A stretch of 64,000 nt of DNA from Siphonodentalium dalli (lineage: Eukaryota > Mollusca > Scaphopoda > Gadilida > Siphonodentaliidae): NCBI GenBank assembly GCA_032622095.1, contig CP136065.1:52821949-52885948 (forward strand). The letters run 5' to 3'. The number at the start of each line of letters is the position of its first letter. The stretch's first letter is position 1. Below the pieces are notes generated by a model. It worked only from the letters and a program-made list of their open reading frames with translations, made no database searches and was not told the DNA's origin. Below, one piece after another: positions 12,160-25,400 of the stretch. A program made the translations under genes and the position numbers.

Positions 12160-12770
12160 ATTTAGCATAAAATAATTGAGCTCGGTCACATCTGTCCTGC
12201 AATTTCGGTTGACGTTTGACACATGGATTCATTAGCGACGTTACGACTGAGATCGATGCACCGATTACACTATGGGTTATAATCGGTTTAACGAAGAGGT
12301 AGATTAGATACGGACGTGTGCTCGATATATGTGTGGAACGATGATAGCAAAAAAACAACCAGAGATGACTGTGGTGGTGGACAGCAAAGAAGGATGTACA
12401 TTTTTTCTATAACTTTTAAAGAAAATTCAGCAGTTGCAATATGGCAGCAGCAAAGAAGGATGTACAATTGGCAAATTGTGGGGGCGGTGTGACGTGTAAC
12501 TACGATTGAAACTAGATATACAGTTTGGAGATTATTGAATGAGGAATGTGATATTAAGGGATACTGCACCTTTTTTCTTTTGGTGTGCAGATTGAATATC
12601 AGTTAAAATGCACAATCCTATTAAGCGGCCGTCAATTTTTATTTATATGGATTGGGCGGTCAGAAGTATTAGATTCGAGTCGAGCAACCCACCAATCAAA
12701 GGCCAGATTTATTAGAAATGGATGTTTTAAATCTATTATTTTTTGCAATCGAGTATTACTGGTCTAGTAC
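12160..12770. other. No gene recognised; small local duplication
   Basis: The phrase CAGCAAAGAAGGATGTACA occurs at about 12382 and 12449, part of a short direct repeat. Otherwise there is no recognisable coding sequence or element. Confidence 0.35.
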
Positions 12771-12995
12771 AGAGTCGACGAGTTGTCGGTATCGGACAAA
12801 ATTGCGGATGAAGATGGATAACTCTAAAATGAATCGGCTGAATCGTCCAAATTTGGTCCAACATGTTGATAAATATAACAATTTCGGGCAATTTTATACC
12901 ATATTTGACAGCGGTTAGCATTATTTTCGGCAATTAATCGATTCCGATAACTGCATGAAGGGGATTCTAAAAATGTTGTTGTTGGAATCGGTACC
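12770..12995 (+). repeat. Diverged segmental repeat, copy 1
   Basis: This segment, starting at AGTCGACGAGTTG, is alike to 13816-14040, which starts AGTCGACAAGTTG. Shared phrases include TTTCGGGCAATTTT and GCATTTCTAAAAATGTT or its variant GGATTCTAAAAATGTTG. The copies are about 1.04 kb apart, and the 13412-13815 element is inserted at the start of copy 2. Confidence 0.6.
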
Positions 12996-13411
12996 TTTAA
13001 ATAAAACATTGAGTGAATTCAGGACCTATGTGGATAGATACGAACAGGAATTTGGGCCGAGTTGCATTTCGTTCAAATATCGGAAGAAAGTGGAATGTTG
13101 ATTTTCAAATGTGTCAACAATGAATAAAAAAAGGCTTGTCCAGTCAGAGGGCCATGGTCATAAGTGTATATGATATTGTTGTTAAGAGAAAACTTGTAGT
13201 GGACAATACTGGACATGCATGCTTTCCCAGTCACTAATAAAATCAGAGGGGTACCATGGTCACTTGGCCGAGTTAGATAGACTGGTGTAATCGAGATATG
13301 TATGTTATCTGCCTGCCATCTGGTCTGGTTGTTATATATCAAGGAACCCATCTTGAGTATGAAATATATTTTATAGATTGAGAATTATTAGTGTCCCAAT
13401 AGACAGTCGAC

Positions 13412-13815
13412 TATTAGAGGCCAAATTCATATTTACTAGTTAATTACGCTTCGGTGTAATACACACTACGCTTAATCATAATAGCCTCATTCACAACTCC
13501 ATTACGCTTAAGCGTAATGGCGGTAATGCCATTAAGCTTTAAAACCGTAATATGTTTTCATAACCTTACTACCTTACATATAATGGCATCATCTAAGGTA
13601 TAGATATATATTAAAAGTTACTAGCATCAGTAATGGGCTGCTTCCATTTTAGGTTCAGGAGAGTTTTTAAATATGGAATTTGAATTATACTAAAGCGCAA
13701 TGCCATTAAGCTTAAATGTAATGGAAATCTGAATTACGCTGAAACTTTATGATTGAGAATAATGGAATTACGCTTATGCGTAATTGGTTATCAAACGTGA
13801 ATTTGGCCTCCCCTA
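13412..13815. mobile_element. GTCGAC-flanked MITE with internal palindromes
   Basis: A 404-bp element flanked by GTCGAC on both sides (13406-13411 and 13816-13821), with inverted ends TATTAGAGGCCAAATTCA and its near complement. The interior is full of ATTACGC/GCGTAAT words, including a perfect 22-bp palindrome at 13499-13520 (core ACGCTTAAGCGT). The undisturbed paralogous segment at 12770 supports the right insertion border. Superfamily not assigned. Confidence 0.65.
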
Positions 13816-14040
13816 GTCGACAAGTTGCTGGTGTGGGACCAAATTGGGGATGAAAATGGATCACTAAAATGAAGAGGCTTTATGTGGATAATAAGGTCAA
13901 ATTTCATCGAACAACATATGTCGTTAAATAACACGTTTCGGGCAATTTTGTACAATACTCCGGAGAGTAGTTAGGAATATTTTATGGAAATTAAAAGGTA
14001 ACTGAGTGGCATTTCTAAAAATGTTTTTTGAATCTGATTA
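13816..14040 (+). repeat. Diverged segmental repeat, copy 2
   Basis: Second copy of the 12770-12995 segment, immediately after the GTCGAC-flanked element. It is diverged by substitutions and small indels. Confidence 0.55.
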
Positions 14041-14204
14041 TATGGGGACAAACGAGAGAACGACGGAGATATATTGGTAAATAAGGGCAATGTTGTTTCT
14101 TGTATATGGGAATATCCAAACGGGATATGCACAGATGGTAAGAAAACACATTGGCTCATTGTTTTCACTAACTTTGGGAAGTTTCCCGTAAGGAGGGTTG
14201 GGGC

Positions 14205-14830
14205 ACAGGTGGTCTAATATGAGAACCTCCCCCTCGTATGACTGGTGGATATTATGAGACTCTCCCCCGCATATGACCGACGGATAATGTGAGAACCTCC
14301 CCCGCGTATGAACAGTGAATAATATGAGAACCTCCACATCATATGACCGGCGGATTATATGTTCATATGAGAACAGCCCACACATATGACCGGTGGGTAA
14401 TATGAGAACCTCCCTCGCATATGAGAATCTCCCTCGTGTATGACCGGTGAATAATATGAACCTCCGCCGCGTATGACTGGTGGATAATATGTTCATATGA
14501 AAACCTCCTCCGTATGACCGGTGGATAATATGAGAACCTCCCCCGCAGATGACCGAGGATAATATGAGAACCTCCACCGCGTATGACTGGCGGATAATAT
14601 GTTCATATGAGAACCCCCCCCCCGCATATGACCAGCGGATAATATTAGAACCCCCCCCCGTGTATAACCAGCGGATAAGATGAAAACCTCCCTTGCGTAT
14701 GACTGGCGGATAATATGAACATCCACCGCGTATCGCCGGCGGATAATATGTTCATATGAGAACCTCCTACACGTATGACCGGCTAATAATATGAGAACCT
14801 CTACTTCGTATGACCATCGGGCATGTAAGG
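14205..14830. repeat. Minisatellite, ~35-46 bp unit
   Basis: About sixteen imperfect copies of a unit close to GTATGACCGGTGGATAATAT followed by GAGAACCTCCCCCGC. Some units carry an extra GTTCATAT insertion, giving two length classes. Minus-strand frames of 134 and 179 codons run through the array with a repeating 'EVLILSxGHTRGRF' peptide. This reflects the repeat and is not evidence for a protein. Confidence 0.85.
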
Positions 14831-16459
14831 TTTTCAGTCTATGCACACTATTTGATTTGAATATTCTTTTGACCAGTCTGACCATTGACATATTCATGCG
14901 TTCAAACCAGTTAATCTATTTTGTAACTTGGCTTGTAATCGCCGGACACCGGCTTCCGGCATCTGCGCTTTTAGTCACAACTGAAATAAAAAAAATAAGT
15001 GCGATTTATAACAAATGAAAATCGCAAAGCCTTTAAAAAAATCACACTAAGTTTGATACGTCTTCTGATATATGGTATAATCGTATTTTGTGGATGAAGT
15101 GCTGCTAAAAACAGGCTTAGTTGGACCGATAAAACGCTTCAGTCAGCCATTCTATTTTTTACGAGAAAAAGTAGGGTTCTCTCTTTGAGCGAATTTATGC
15201 AAAATTTCACTGGGTGGTGGAGCCATTCGGACAGCATTACATTCCATGTGTCAAATCCTACATTTGGATATACTACACACCCCATTATATGGAATATATC
15301 AGCTGAAATCAATCCTGTTATTGTAAACATCGAGTTTATTTTTAGCTGTTTTCATAGGCGCGTTTTTTTCGTGTTCGCCGTTACAGTATTCGTACTAAAA
15401 CAGCCATATTGTAGCTAAAACGAATGCGCAGTATTCCACTGTGCCAATTGATACATAATAATTGTTTGCTAGCGTATTTATCGAGAAAACTAAATTCTAA
15501 ACATTGATGTCGAACGCAGTCTTTCGTGTTTCGTGGCGCCTTCCCATGGGTGGGTTAATCGGTCTCTATGTGTGCATTAATTGCAGCTTCGCTCGAATTA
15601 ATAGATTTGTGTTGTGCAATAGATGATAAACTTCATTTTAATACCAAATTTTCTTGTGGGCATTGCGTTATCGCTGTAAAAATGCATTTTCTGCAGCTGT
15701 TCCACGGCCTTGATTTCGAAATAATGTTCGGTTGTGTTCGGCTTTTATGAGGACCGCTTTTATATTGATCGGTATATAGGCATACCCTTAGCACCCGTCA
15801 ATATATTTGGGCTGCATTCATCTGATGCGGTATGATTCCTCGAAATTAAACAAAACAAGACAAAACCATCGTTGCTTCGAAATGTAGTTTGGGCTAACAT
15901 TGAAACAAATCCTCCACATGTTCTAGGCTGGCACACACAGCATTCGTTTTTCCGTAGTTAATTAAATACCCTTTGGGTAAAATAAGCATTGAATTGATTA
16001 CCCGGGGGGGATTCCATTGATCGAAAGCGACGGAAAGAAAAATTGGCCCACGAAAGTCACCTTAATCAAAGTAATCTCGAGCTGGGACCTTGACCTAATG
16101 TGTACGATATCAAGGTTAATCAGGTACATGTAAGAAATAAACTACCAGCATTGCTTTTTTTTCCAATGTTATAAAGTTCCCCACCAGTTCTTCAAAGAGT
16201 TCCCATGGTTTTAACTCTCTGATCTCTACGGGAATAGCTATCGTAGAGATTCGTGACATGATCTATGCCACAGCAGGACTTATTAATACTGAGGGTTGGC
16301 ATCCTGAAACAGTCCGTCGCTTCCTTCCGTCCATCCGCTTAACGCGTCCATGGAGCGGAGACAGCTATAATTGTTCAGTCTGGCTACACACTCACTGGGT
16401 CAAGGTGACAAGGTCATACTATATCATAGCCCATGTGACTTATACTGGGTGAGACAAAG
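14831..16459. other. No gene recognised
   Basis: AT-rich sequence with short frames on both strands. No recognisable protein, RNA gene or element border. Confidence 0.3.
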
Positions 16460-16800
16460 AATGTAAGAATGTAATTTTTTTTTTTTTATAAAATTATTAA
16501 AGAATATAAGAACAATTGATAACAATGATAAAATGGTTAAAGAATATAAGATAAAATATATAAATTTGTTATACAATGTAAGAAAAACTATATAAATTGT
16601 TATAGAATGTAAGAAAACATGATAAAAAATGATAAAAATTGTTAAAGAATGTAATAAAAATCTATAAATAAAATGATAAAACATTGTTTGTCCAATGCAT
16701 TCTCTAATATATGCGAGGCGATCTATGGTTGACTCGCATATATAAGAGAATGCATTGGCACATGGTCTTTAATGTTACGCCGGCGCAGCTTATTCGTAAT
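16460..16800. mobile_element. Fragment of CCCTTTCATGAC family with one hairpin
   Basis: AT-rich spacer sequence with repeated words like TTGTTAAAGAATGTAAGAAA (about 16490-16680) leads into one complete 67-nt hairpin at 16692-16758. This is followed by CACATGGTCTTTAATGTTACG and GCCGGCGCAGC, the right-end sequence of the 42809 and 49019 elements. The partner hairpin and both termini are missing. Confidence 0.65.
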
Positions 16801-17057
16801 CACAGCGAAGTGCTACAGATTTGACACCATAACTTTTAGTAAAACCATCATATGTACGTTTTCTATACCAGAAAAAAATTAGATCGGACCAATGAGCCTT
16901 ATGAGGTTCTGATGACCAGATATCGACTTTCAAAAGAGGAAGTTTTTAACACATTTTGAACGTTTTGTCAAGCTAATACAAATGCCAATGATCGTCTCTA
17001 ACACAGAGCGCCCATGGTTCTGTCGCACAGAATCGGTAGATAATATAGAGCGTATTT

Positions 17058-17516
17058 GTGACCCGCCATATCAAATCCAGTCGGAAGTCGGGATTTTTTT
17101 ACCCTGTGCCAATGCATTCTCTTATATATGCGAGTCGACCATAGGTCGCCTCGCATATATAAGAGAATGCATTGGCTTAACAATTTTTTATCATGTTTTT
17201 TAAATAAATGTTTCTTACAATTTTTAGGACATAAAATACAAAAAACATCCATTATCCTGCAGGGAGCCCCACACATATATAGAAGCACATAGAAGAGTGT
17301 CTTCTGCTCAAGTTTGTCTGGGGCTCTGTATGGGTGAAATTATAAAATTGTTAAAGAATACAAGAACAAATTATTAAAATTGTAAAAAATTGTTAGGCCA
17401 ATGCATTCTCTTATATATGCGAGGCGACCTATAGTCGACTCGCATATATAAGAGAATGCATTGGCACAGGGTAAAAAAAATCCCGACATCCGACCGGATT
17501 TGATATGGCGGGTCAC
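17058..17516 (+). mobile_element. GTGACCCGCC-ended MITE carrying paired hairpins, copy 1
   Basis: A 459-bp element with inverted ends GTGACCCGCCATATCAAATC that extend about 60 bp, flanked by ATTT (17054-17057 and 17517-17520). Two 67-nt hairpins sit inside, at 17109-17175 and 17398-17464, separated by 222 bp. The spacer holds an AGCCCCACAC/GGGGCT inverted repeat and AT-rich words. The copy at 47297 has exactly the same length. No coding capacity. Confidence 0.85.
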
Positions 17517-17520
17517 ATTT

Positions 17521-18016
17521 GTTATGTGAGTTTTCGACATATTATACTTCTGGATGATCTGTGTACTTTAGTAATGTCTTTGTGGAGCGAATGATCGTGA
17601 TTGAAAGTATTTGTCATTTTCTTTTACTTAGAAAGCTATGGAATGCGGAAAAAATGGCTTCTGACGTATTTGGTGTTAAATCGGATCCGGAATCTTTAGT
17701 ATTATCCAATCAAGACGTTCGGTGGTACCATGCGCTCGGCTATAATGGTCTATTCTGATATGTTGGGCGTGCGACAAGACGCAATGACTTTTAAACATAT
17801 TTTGTTGTACAAATTATATACAAAGGTATTGGGACACAAGTTTTGACAACTTAGTGATGTCGCTCAAGGTGTCACATAACATTTACACAAGATGACAGGA
17901 TTAATTGACATGTATGCATTTGATCAGAGAAATATAGATAATGTGTGTGGTATGATCGAGTGGCTTCTGTCACAATTCTGTGTCCAGGTATTCTTTCGAA
18001 AATCGTAAGTTGTGTA
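17521..18016. other. No gene recognised
   Basis: Short plus-strand frame at 17561-17758 (65 codons) resembles nothing I know. No element border until the TTAAAGG copy at 18017. Confidence 0.3.
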
Positions 18017-18517
18017 TTAAAGGTACGGTTGGCCTTGGCGGTGGGTATCCTGTGAAAATATTTCCACCCGTCAAAAACCGCCACAAACAGAAAGAACAAC
18101 AAAATGTAGACAGACTTTGTCCGTATACAAATAAGAAATATCGCATAAACAGTATGTTATTGTCATATCTTTGGCCATTGTTATGTAAACAAAGGCATAA
18201 AAAGTTACTTTTCTGGTGTTTGTTTATATTATGATGGTAAACATAAAGAGCGTTCTTTGTTGGTGAATTCCAGATATGGAACGAATAAAGAGCGTTTATG
18301 CCATTTGTGTGTGATTAGCCAGCAGCATTGTGCTTCTTCTGTAACACAACCAGGCTCTTGCTTGTGTAAAATATAGTAAATCTTTATGATAACATGCTGT
18401 TTACGCAATGGTCACGGTATATATGAACGAAACTGTATGCATTTTAATGTTTTTCTGTTTACGGTGATTGGAACAAATATGAATATTTTCGACAACTAAG
18501 GCCTCACGTGCCTTTAA
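18017..18517 (+). mobile_element. TTAAAGG MITE family, subfamily A, copy 3
   Basis: A 501-bp copy bounded by TTAA at 18017 and 18514, matching 4721-5222 nearly base for base. Begins TTAAAGGTACGGTTGGCC, ends CACGTGCCTTTAA. Confidence 0.85.
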
Positions 18518-19365
18518 AACGTCTGCATGGGCTAGACGAGGTTGGCGCGTGTTCGAACTTTGACATGGGCGAAAATCGCGACCGATTTGAAAGTTTGATC
18601 TGAGTTGAGGGATATCTCAAGGTGCCAATCCGATCAATATATGGCCATATCGATTAGAAATGAGAATTTGTTCACGCTTACTGAAGCAAGCACCACACTT
18701 GAAGCAATGCACACTCTTATTGTGTCCGTGCATCCATAAATCTGATGCAAGAAACAGTTTTTTGCATGACAGATTGTCGTAAAAAAAGGTTATGTGTTAA
18801 CCAAATAGTTTGGTAGCAGTGACGTAAGACTGTGTTATATGAATTTGCGTCTATGGTCATTATCATTATTACTAGGGATTCACATTCGTTTCAAGTTTAT
18901 GGTAAAATATTCGTCTCTTGTTAATAAAAAGTGAACATTAAAGAAGAAATATCCCTCTGGAATCAACATATTACACATTAATGATATTTGTCTTTTAGGG
19001 CAATCGCGATAGCCGCCGTGTTTTTTTTATATAGCAATCACGTAACATGCCATCAGTGTAAGCAGAAAAGAGGCTTCTATCTTTAATGGCACAGATGTTC
19101 CGAATTCCTAATCATTTGGCTTACTGTAATTTTACCCGACATTGAACACTTTGTGGTACATTATTGTTGGCATTGCCAAAATATTAGTGAACATTCTGGA
19201 GACCATTGTACACTCATGGTTATAGGGCGGTTTGATCTTAAAGATGGTCTATCCCTTCCGAGCCACAATTACAACTCCAGCATTTTTTTTTTTTTTTTTA
19301 TAAAAACCCGATGTCAACACCAAAACCAGCTATAAATCCCCTTTCCTGTGAATTTTGCATTTCCC
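18518..19365. other. No gene recognised
   Basis: No recognisable coding sequence. A run of T at about 19285-19300 precedes the next element. Confidence 0.3.
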
Positions 19366-19891
19366 TTAAATTACGGACGGCGTTGGCGGTGGGTATGCTG
19401 TTAAAATATTCACCTCCGTCAAAAACCGCCATAAATAGAAATAATAGTAAAATATTGACAAATTTTGTTCTTATACCAATCAGAAATATGGCATAAACAG
19501 TATGTTATTGTCAAATGTTTTTCCTTTGTTTTGTAAACGAAAGCAAAAAACGTTACAGAACCTGGCTTTTGTTTAGATCAGGATATCGTAAACATAAAGA
19601 GCGTCATTTGTTACTGTTTTCCTGATATGGAAACAACAAAGAGCGTCATATCATTTGTGTGTGATTAACCAATAGAATTGCGCTGTGTTTTGTAAACAGA
19701 AGCAATACTTCTGTAACACGAGCAGGTTCTTGTTTACGTACACCATCGTACGTCTTGACGACAATATACTATTTACGCGTTGATTATGTTTGGAATATGA
19801 ACAAAACTATATATATTTTAATATTCCTTCTGTTGATGGCGATTTGAACAAATAGGAATATTTCTGCAACGAACGCCGCCCGTGCATTTAA
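19366..19891 (+). mobile_element. TTAAAGG-related MITE, subfamily B, copy 1
   Basis: A 526-bp diverged relative of the subfamily A elements, bounded by TTAA at 19366 and 19888. It keeps the GGCGTTGGCGGTGGGTATGC start, both AAAGAGCGT motifs and the GTAAACA words, and ends CGCCGCCCGTGCATTTAA. Its closest relatives are at 51165 and 55228. Confidence 0.75.
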
Positions 19892-21018
19892 CGGAGAGTG
19901 CTAACCAGATGGATTTCTCCCTCTTGTTACGCTCCGAATGTTCCTGAAGTTTCTGTTCTAAAATTCTTTTAAACTTCCCCAACGGATAAAATCGAAATAA
20001 AATCACTTATTAATTGGCAGCATATTTTTTCCAGGCATGTGACTTCGATTCATATTTATTATTTTATAGATGAAACAGGCTCCCTTCGCCAGTATCGTTT
20101 TCTTTAACTATTGAGTTTGGGGGTGATTTTAAAGACTCTATTCCAATTTGTTTTATCCACCAGGAAGTAGAAATGAGAGGGTATACCAGTATGGTGTAAA
20201 AACTGCACGTAAATCAGCCCAAGCCTTCAAAAGAAGAACAAAACAAACAACCGATAATGTTGATTCTAATAAACCACAAAGGAAGTATTGGATGATTGGG
20301 GACATAACACGGCTGTTTGGGGTAGATTTGGTCAGGGCACGTACACAAAGTCCTAAAAAATATACTGAAGTTTTGTTTGTGATGGCAGAAATCTTGGATT
20401 TAGAGGTCACGTGACATATATAGTCCAATTACTTAGCACAACCCATCCCGATATTGAAAATTTACATGCCTTGCTTATACTTCAATTTTTTAAACATTCC
20501 CCCCCCCCCACACTAGTATGTAGACACTTGTGCAAGACGATAAATCGGTATATAAGCGTTTTGATCATTTTGTATTACAAATGGCAATAGCAAAATCATA
20601 TAGGAGGGGTGATTCAAACCAGTAGCATGGTTTCAGACCCACTATGCAATAGTGGGTCTGATTTCCCGTCGGAGAATTGTAATATCTGGTTCCCAATTAT
20701 ATTCCGAGGCAATAGCAAATCAGAACCCGCTACAACGGCTTCCAATCCTTCGAAACAATTAACATAACACACTGTGATGTAAATTCATTGGGCGAATCCC
20801 GCTCGCGAAGTGGGGTTATTGCCACCTAATATCAACCCTTCGCGCGGCCTTTCCTTCACCAATAAAACTTATACGACCTAGCCACTGAAACGACATGTAA
20901 ACCCCAGTTAAACAAACAAATATACGTAAGCGACGTTTCGGCTTCTGGCAAATGACAATTTGGGCAAGACTATGACCGACTCGGTGGCATGATTCGTCAT
21001 CTCCATGCACATAATGGT
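19892..21018. other. No gene recognised; one short perfect hairpin
   Basis: A frame at 20148-20414 (88 codons, basic, 'YWMIGDITRLFGVDLVRA') starts near a possible splice acceptor but resembles no family I know. It is opposed by a frame of the same length on the other strand. At 20634-20660 CAGACCCACTAT and ATAGTGGGTCTG form a perfect 12-bp stem with a 3-base loop. A C run occurs at about 20502. Confidence 0.3.
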
Positions 21019-21872
21019 TTAAAGAGTCGGGCGGACTTCGTTGTAGGTTATAATTTGGAAACAGTTATCAAATTGTGATAATTTCCTCAAGAATATACCC
21101 ATAGTATAACATACTGGTGATATGAATGCCATATTATTCACAAAACACGCTTTGTGTCAGAGAAAAATTCAGGTCAAATGTTGTTATGTTTCTCAGAAAA
21201 AGCGCAGTGAATTTTTCATTTTCGAGTCACGATATTGCGTCAATCCCGTATTTAGATTCGCGCGCATTGTACGTCGGTTGTAAAACCCCTAATTTGGTGT
21301 GTCTACAACTTACAACTCACAATACCGTATCATATAGTAAATTCTTATTTGGTATGTATTACCATATATAGGTTAGGAGAAAATACTAACTGGATTGAAA
21401 AATATTCATCTCTTTGCAAGAACAATTATATTATGTATACACCTTTTCTGTCTGGTCATTTCCCAATCACGAAGTAAGTGGATTAGCTGAATTTTGAACT
21501 GACAACTGGTAGCATGGGTCGATTAAAAAACAAACAAACAAATTTGGTGTGATTTGAATGCGATTGTTGATGGCGTCAATAATTTTATCTTAGCCTCCCA
21601 CAGCGCAACGGAGCATTTTCATTTGACGATCCAGTAGTTCCAAGTGTTTGTCTATAATAATAAACAAATGGTTCTGTAACGTTTTTGATGTTTGGTTACA
21701 TAACAACGCGTACACACATTCATGGCAATAACATGCACTATGCGCGATTTATGATTGTTATACGAACAACATCTGTCTATTAGATAATATTATTTCTGTT
21801 TATGGCAGTTTTAGCGGATGTAACTATTTATGGAACAGCTATACCCACAACGAAGTCCGCCCGCATCTTTAA
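21019..21872. mobile_element. TTAAAGG-related MITE, subfamily C
   Basis: The left end TTAAAGAGTCGGGCGGACTT and the right end AAGTCCGCCCGCATCTTTAA are inverted copies over about 30 bp and bounded by TTAA. The right 220 bp share the TTCTGTAACGTTTTTGATG and GTTTATGGCAGTTTT segments with subfamily B. At 854 bp it is longer than the other copies, so it may carry an insertion or be closer to the source element. The frame at 21126-21371 is not recognised. Confidence 0.6.
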
Positions 21873-24167
21873 GGTCGAAATTGTAATGACAGCTTTGCCT
21901 TTCTGTTACCAACAGCCAAGAATATACGCCTGGTACCGCTTGGATGTCTGAACGAATCGTTCGCAAACGAGTTATTTATCCCCGGTGTATATATGATTTG
22001 AGGAATAAATAGGACTCCTATTTTCATCCGTCGAGACATGGTCACACACTGAATTCAATTGATTTATCCCACGCACGCGCATACTGTCTGGGGTTCTCAG
22101 TTAACGTTACGTGATATTATAATAGCATTTTGGTGTCTAACATGATTGCATCATCTTCTCTTCTCGAGATATGAAAAGCGCATTGCGGTACGAAAGTGAA
22201 CAGTACGATTATTCACATTCTAATAATGATATACTGCAAGAAAACAATGTTAAAACCATGTTTTGTACTCGGGATGATGTACCGGACACATGTTTGTGAG
22301 TGTATGTTTACACAGATTCGATTCTTAAGAAATTGATATTGATTCCCTTGCGTTACATGGAGAATGGACGCAAGTTGTGGTGACATATTGTGCGTTCCAC
22401 ACTTAAAAAGGTCAAGCAACATACAAGACATACTCCATGAAAAAGCAACAAAATCAATTTCCATTCCCGATACAGTTACACTCAACAGTTACTGACAGGT
22501 GGAACAAGCTCTTACAATTCAACTTTGTTCTTTTAGCGCGTTGCACGATGCTTTCATGGAACATGCATGGAAACAAGTTGGCACCAACACGCGATGTCAC
22601 ACGAAGTGACTCAAACCAACCAACGCCCTGAATTCAAGTTCCACAGCGCGAATATATAACTATAACTATACATAAATATAACCTTATCAAACACAAGTGG
22701 GTTAGTATTTAACTAGGGTCTATATATCATTTTAGAGCTTATATGTTGGAGCGATACCTGAGGGTGGATCATATACAGGTAATGTCCATAGATAGTACAC
22801 GTTCTTCATATGGCGAAAGATCAATAAAGTCGATATACCATGGATATTTGTCGCCGGAATGTCACTATAAATCGATGCATGCATCAAATCTGTGTCGTTG
22901 TCATGTGTAGAAACAGCATGCACGAAGCGTTTAGACGCAGTAGATGTTGTTGATTTGAGTATTAACTGTTTGCTCGTGGACGGCAAACATTATGCGAAGC
23001 TGAAAATATTGATCTTTGACAAATTCAATAGAATGGGTCCATCAAACTAACAAATTTATTGGCATGTCGCTGTGAACGACCAAAACTGCTATCACAGGGA
23101 CGTAGCCGTTGGCTCTATATGACGGTCCAACGCTCTGTTATGTTCGCCACTACGAGAGACCATGCAATACAATCCATTACTTGGAAATAAGCCCGCCACT
23201 AAGTCGCGGCCATATTGTATTCATCCAGTCCCCGTTCCGCGGTTTAAGTGGTACAGTCAAAGCTCTGGCGGTGCATTGTATATATGGGAACTTTGAATAC
23301 TCACGAGCGACTTGGCCCTCGTGTACTATATAAGGGGTTAATCGACTATTCTGGACAAAATCACGAATGGAATGCACATGCTATTTCCGGTTCTGACATG
23401 AGGTAAAACGAGAATAGATTTAAAGATCAAAAGATAACAATGGTGTGTCGACATCGATAGTACACCACGTGACCGATACTGTCGGAATTTGAAAAAGGAA
23501 TTTTATTTTGAAACATATTTCACGAATTCACCTCCCGATTTATCACACAACATCACGCGATTGAGGACAGCCAACCATAAACTAGGTGTTGAAACTATCA
23601 GATGGAAAACACAAGCAAGCGTGGTAAAAACTATACGTTATGCATGTGGGCAGACATACGCAAATGACGAATATAATTTTATATCCATTTACAAAAGCAT
23701 AGTGGGGGGGGGGGGGGGGTGGGGGGCAGACAGAAATATATACTGCGATGGTTCTGGGAGCAACCTGCTTGATGGAAATTTTACATACTATTAGCTTCCC
23801 ACAATCCAAAAATCCTTAATGGCATCCATAGGCACGAGGGACGAATAAGAGTAAGAGACAAGAGTCAAACGACATAGTCTCATAGAACCAGTGTCTAATA
23901 AACAACGGACGAAGCCAGTGGGTCTCCCATGGCGGTGTCCACATTAGCATTTCCCAAAATGTTCCCCTTGACGCAGACCAAGATGTCCAAGTACCTCATA
24001 CTTTCCAACTGATGGACAATTTATACCTAACTAAACATGCCCTATCGTTGGAAATTTATTCCAGTTTATGGTCTAAAATTTTATTTCACACCAAATACTG
24101 GTTGGAATATCAAAATATGTAAATTTAAAAAGATCAGAGGCTAGATGTTGGTAGCCAGTTTATTTTA
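21873..24167. other. No gene recognised; one poly-G tract
   Basis: No recognisable coding sequence over 2.3 kb. A G-run of about 17 bases followed by TGGGGGG lies at about 23703-23727. Short frames exist on both strands without family resemblance. Confidence 0.3.
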
Positions 24168-25400
24168 TATACAGCTCATATATGTGTTTATTCAATATAC
24201 AGCACATACACCTGAGTATTCTATATAAATCCCATACACCTGTGTATTCTAAATACAGTCAATACATGTGTGTATTCTAAATACAGTCCATACACGTGTG
24301 TATTCTAAATACAGTCCATACACGTGTGTATTCTAAATACAGTCCATACACGGGTGTATTCCATATACAGCCCATGCACGTGTGTATTTTAAATATAGTC
24401 CATACACGTGTGTAGTCTAAATACAGTCAATACACGTGTGTATTCTAAATACAGTCCATACACGTGTGTATTCTAAATACAGCCCATACACGTGTGTATT
24501 CTACATACAACCCATACACGTATGTATTCTAAATACAGCCCATACATGTGTGTATTCTAAGTACAGTCCATACACGTGTGTATTATATATACAGGCCATA
24601 CACGTGTGTATTCTAAATACAGCACATACACGTGTGTATTCTAAACGCAGCACATACACGTGTCTATTCTAAATACAGCCCATACACGTGTGTACTCTAA
24701 ATACAGCCCATGCACGTGTGTATTCAATATCCAGCCCATACACGTGTGTATTCCTTTAAAGCCCATACACGTGTGTATTCTATATACAGCCCTACACGTG
24801 TGTATTCCATATACAGCCCATGCACGTGTGTATTCTATATACAGCCCACACATGTGTGTATTCTAAATACAGCCCATACACGTGTGTATTCTATATACAG
24901 CCCATACACGTGTATATTCCATATAAAGCCCATACACGTGTCTATTCTAAATACAGCCCATACACGTATGTATTCTATATACATCCCATACGTGTGTGTA
25001 TTCCATATACAGATCATGCACGTGTGTATTCTATATACAGCCCATACATATGTGTATTCCATATACAGCTTATGCACGTGTGTATTATATATACACCACA
25101 CACGTGTGTATTCTAAATACAACCCATACACGTGTGTATTCTATATACAGCCCATACACCAGTGTATTCCATATAAAGCCCATACACATGTCTATTCTAA
25201 ATACAGCCCATACACGTATGTATTCTAAATACAGTACATACACGTGTGTATTCTAAATACAGTCCATACACGTGTGTATTCTAAATACAGATCATACACG
25301 TGTGTATTCTATATACATCCCATACGCGTGTGTATTCCATATACAGATCATGCACGTGTGTATTCGATATACAGCCCATACACGTGTGTATTCACAATAT
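24168..25400. repeat. 28-bp minisatellite with CACGTG in most units
   Basis: About 44 tandem copies of a 28-bp unit close to CATACACGTGTGTATTCTAA plus ATACAGCC. Units vary mainly at TAAAT/TATAT and at CAT-A/G-CACGTG. The unit is not a multiple of three and contains no stop in most frames, so all frames on both strands stay open for long stretches (up to 172 codons). This explains the many overlapping frames here and argues against a protein gene. Confidence 0.92.

Noticed and set aside
14038-14897. Minus-strand frames of 179 and 134 codons
   Set aside because: They translate the 35-46 bp minisatellite; the repeating peptide follows the DNA repeat.
20148-20428. 88- and 91-codon frames on opposite strands
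   Set aside because: Same interval open on both strands; a weak acceptor-like site upstream of the plus frame is not enough to call an exon.
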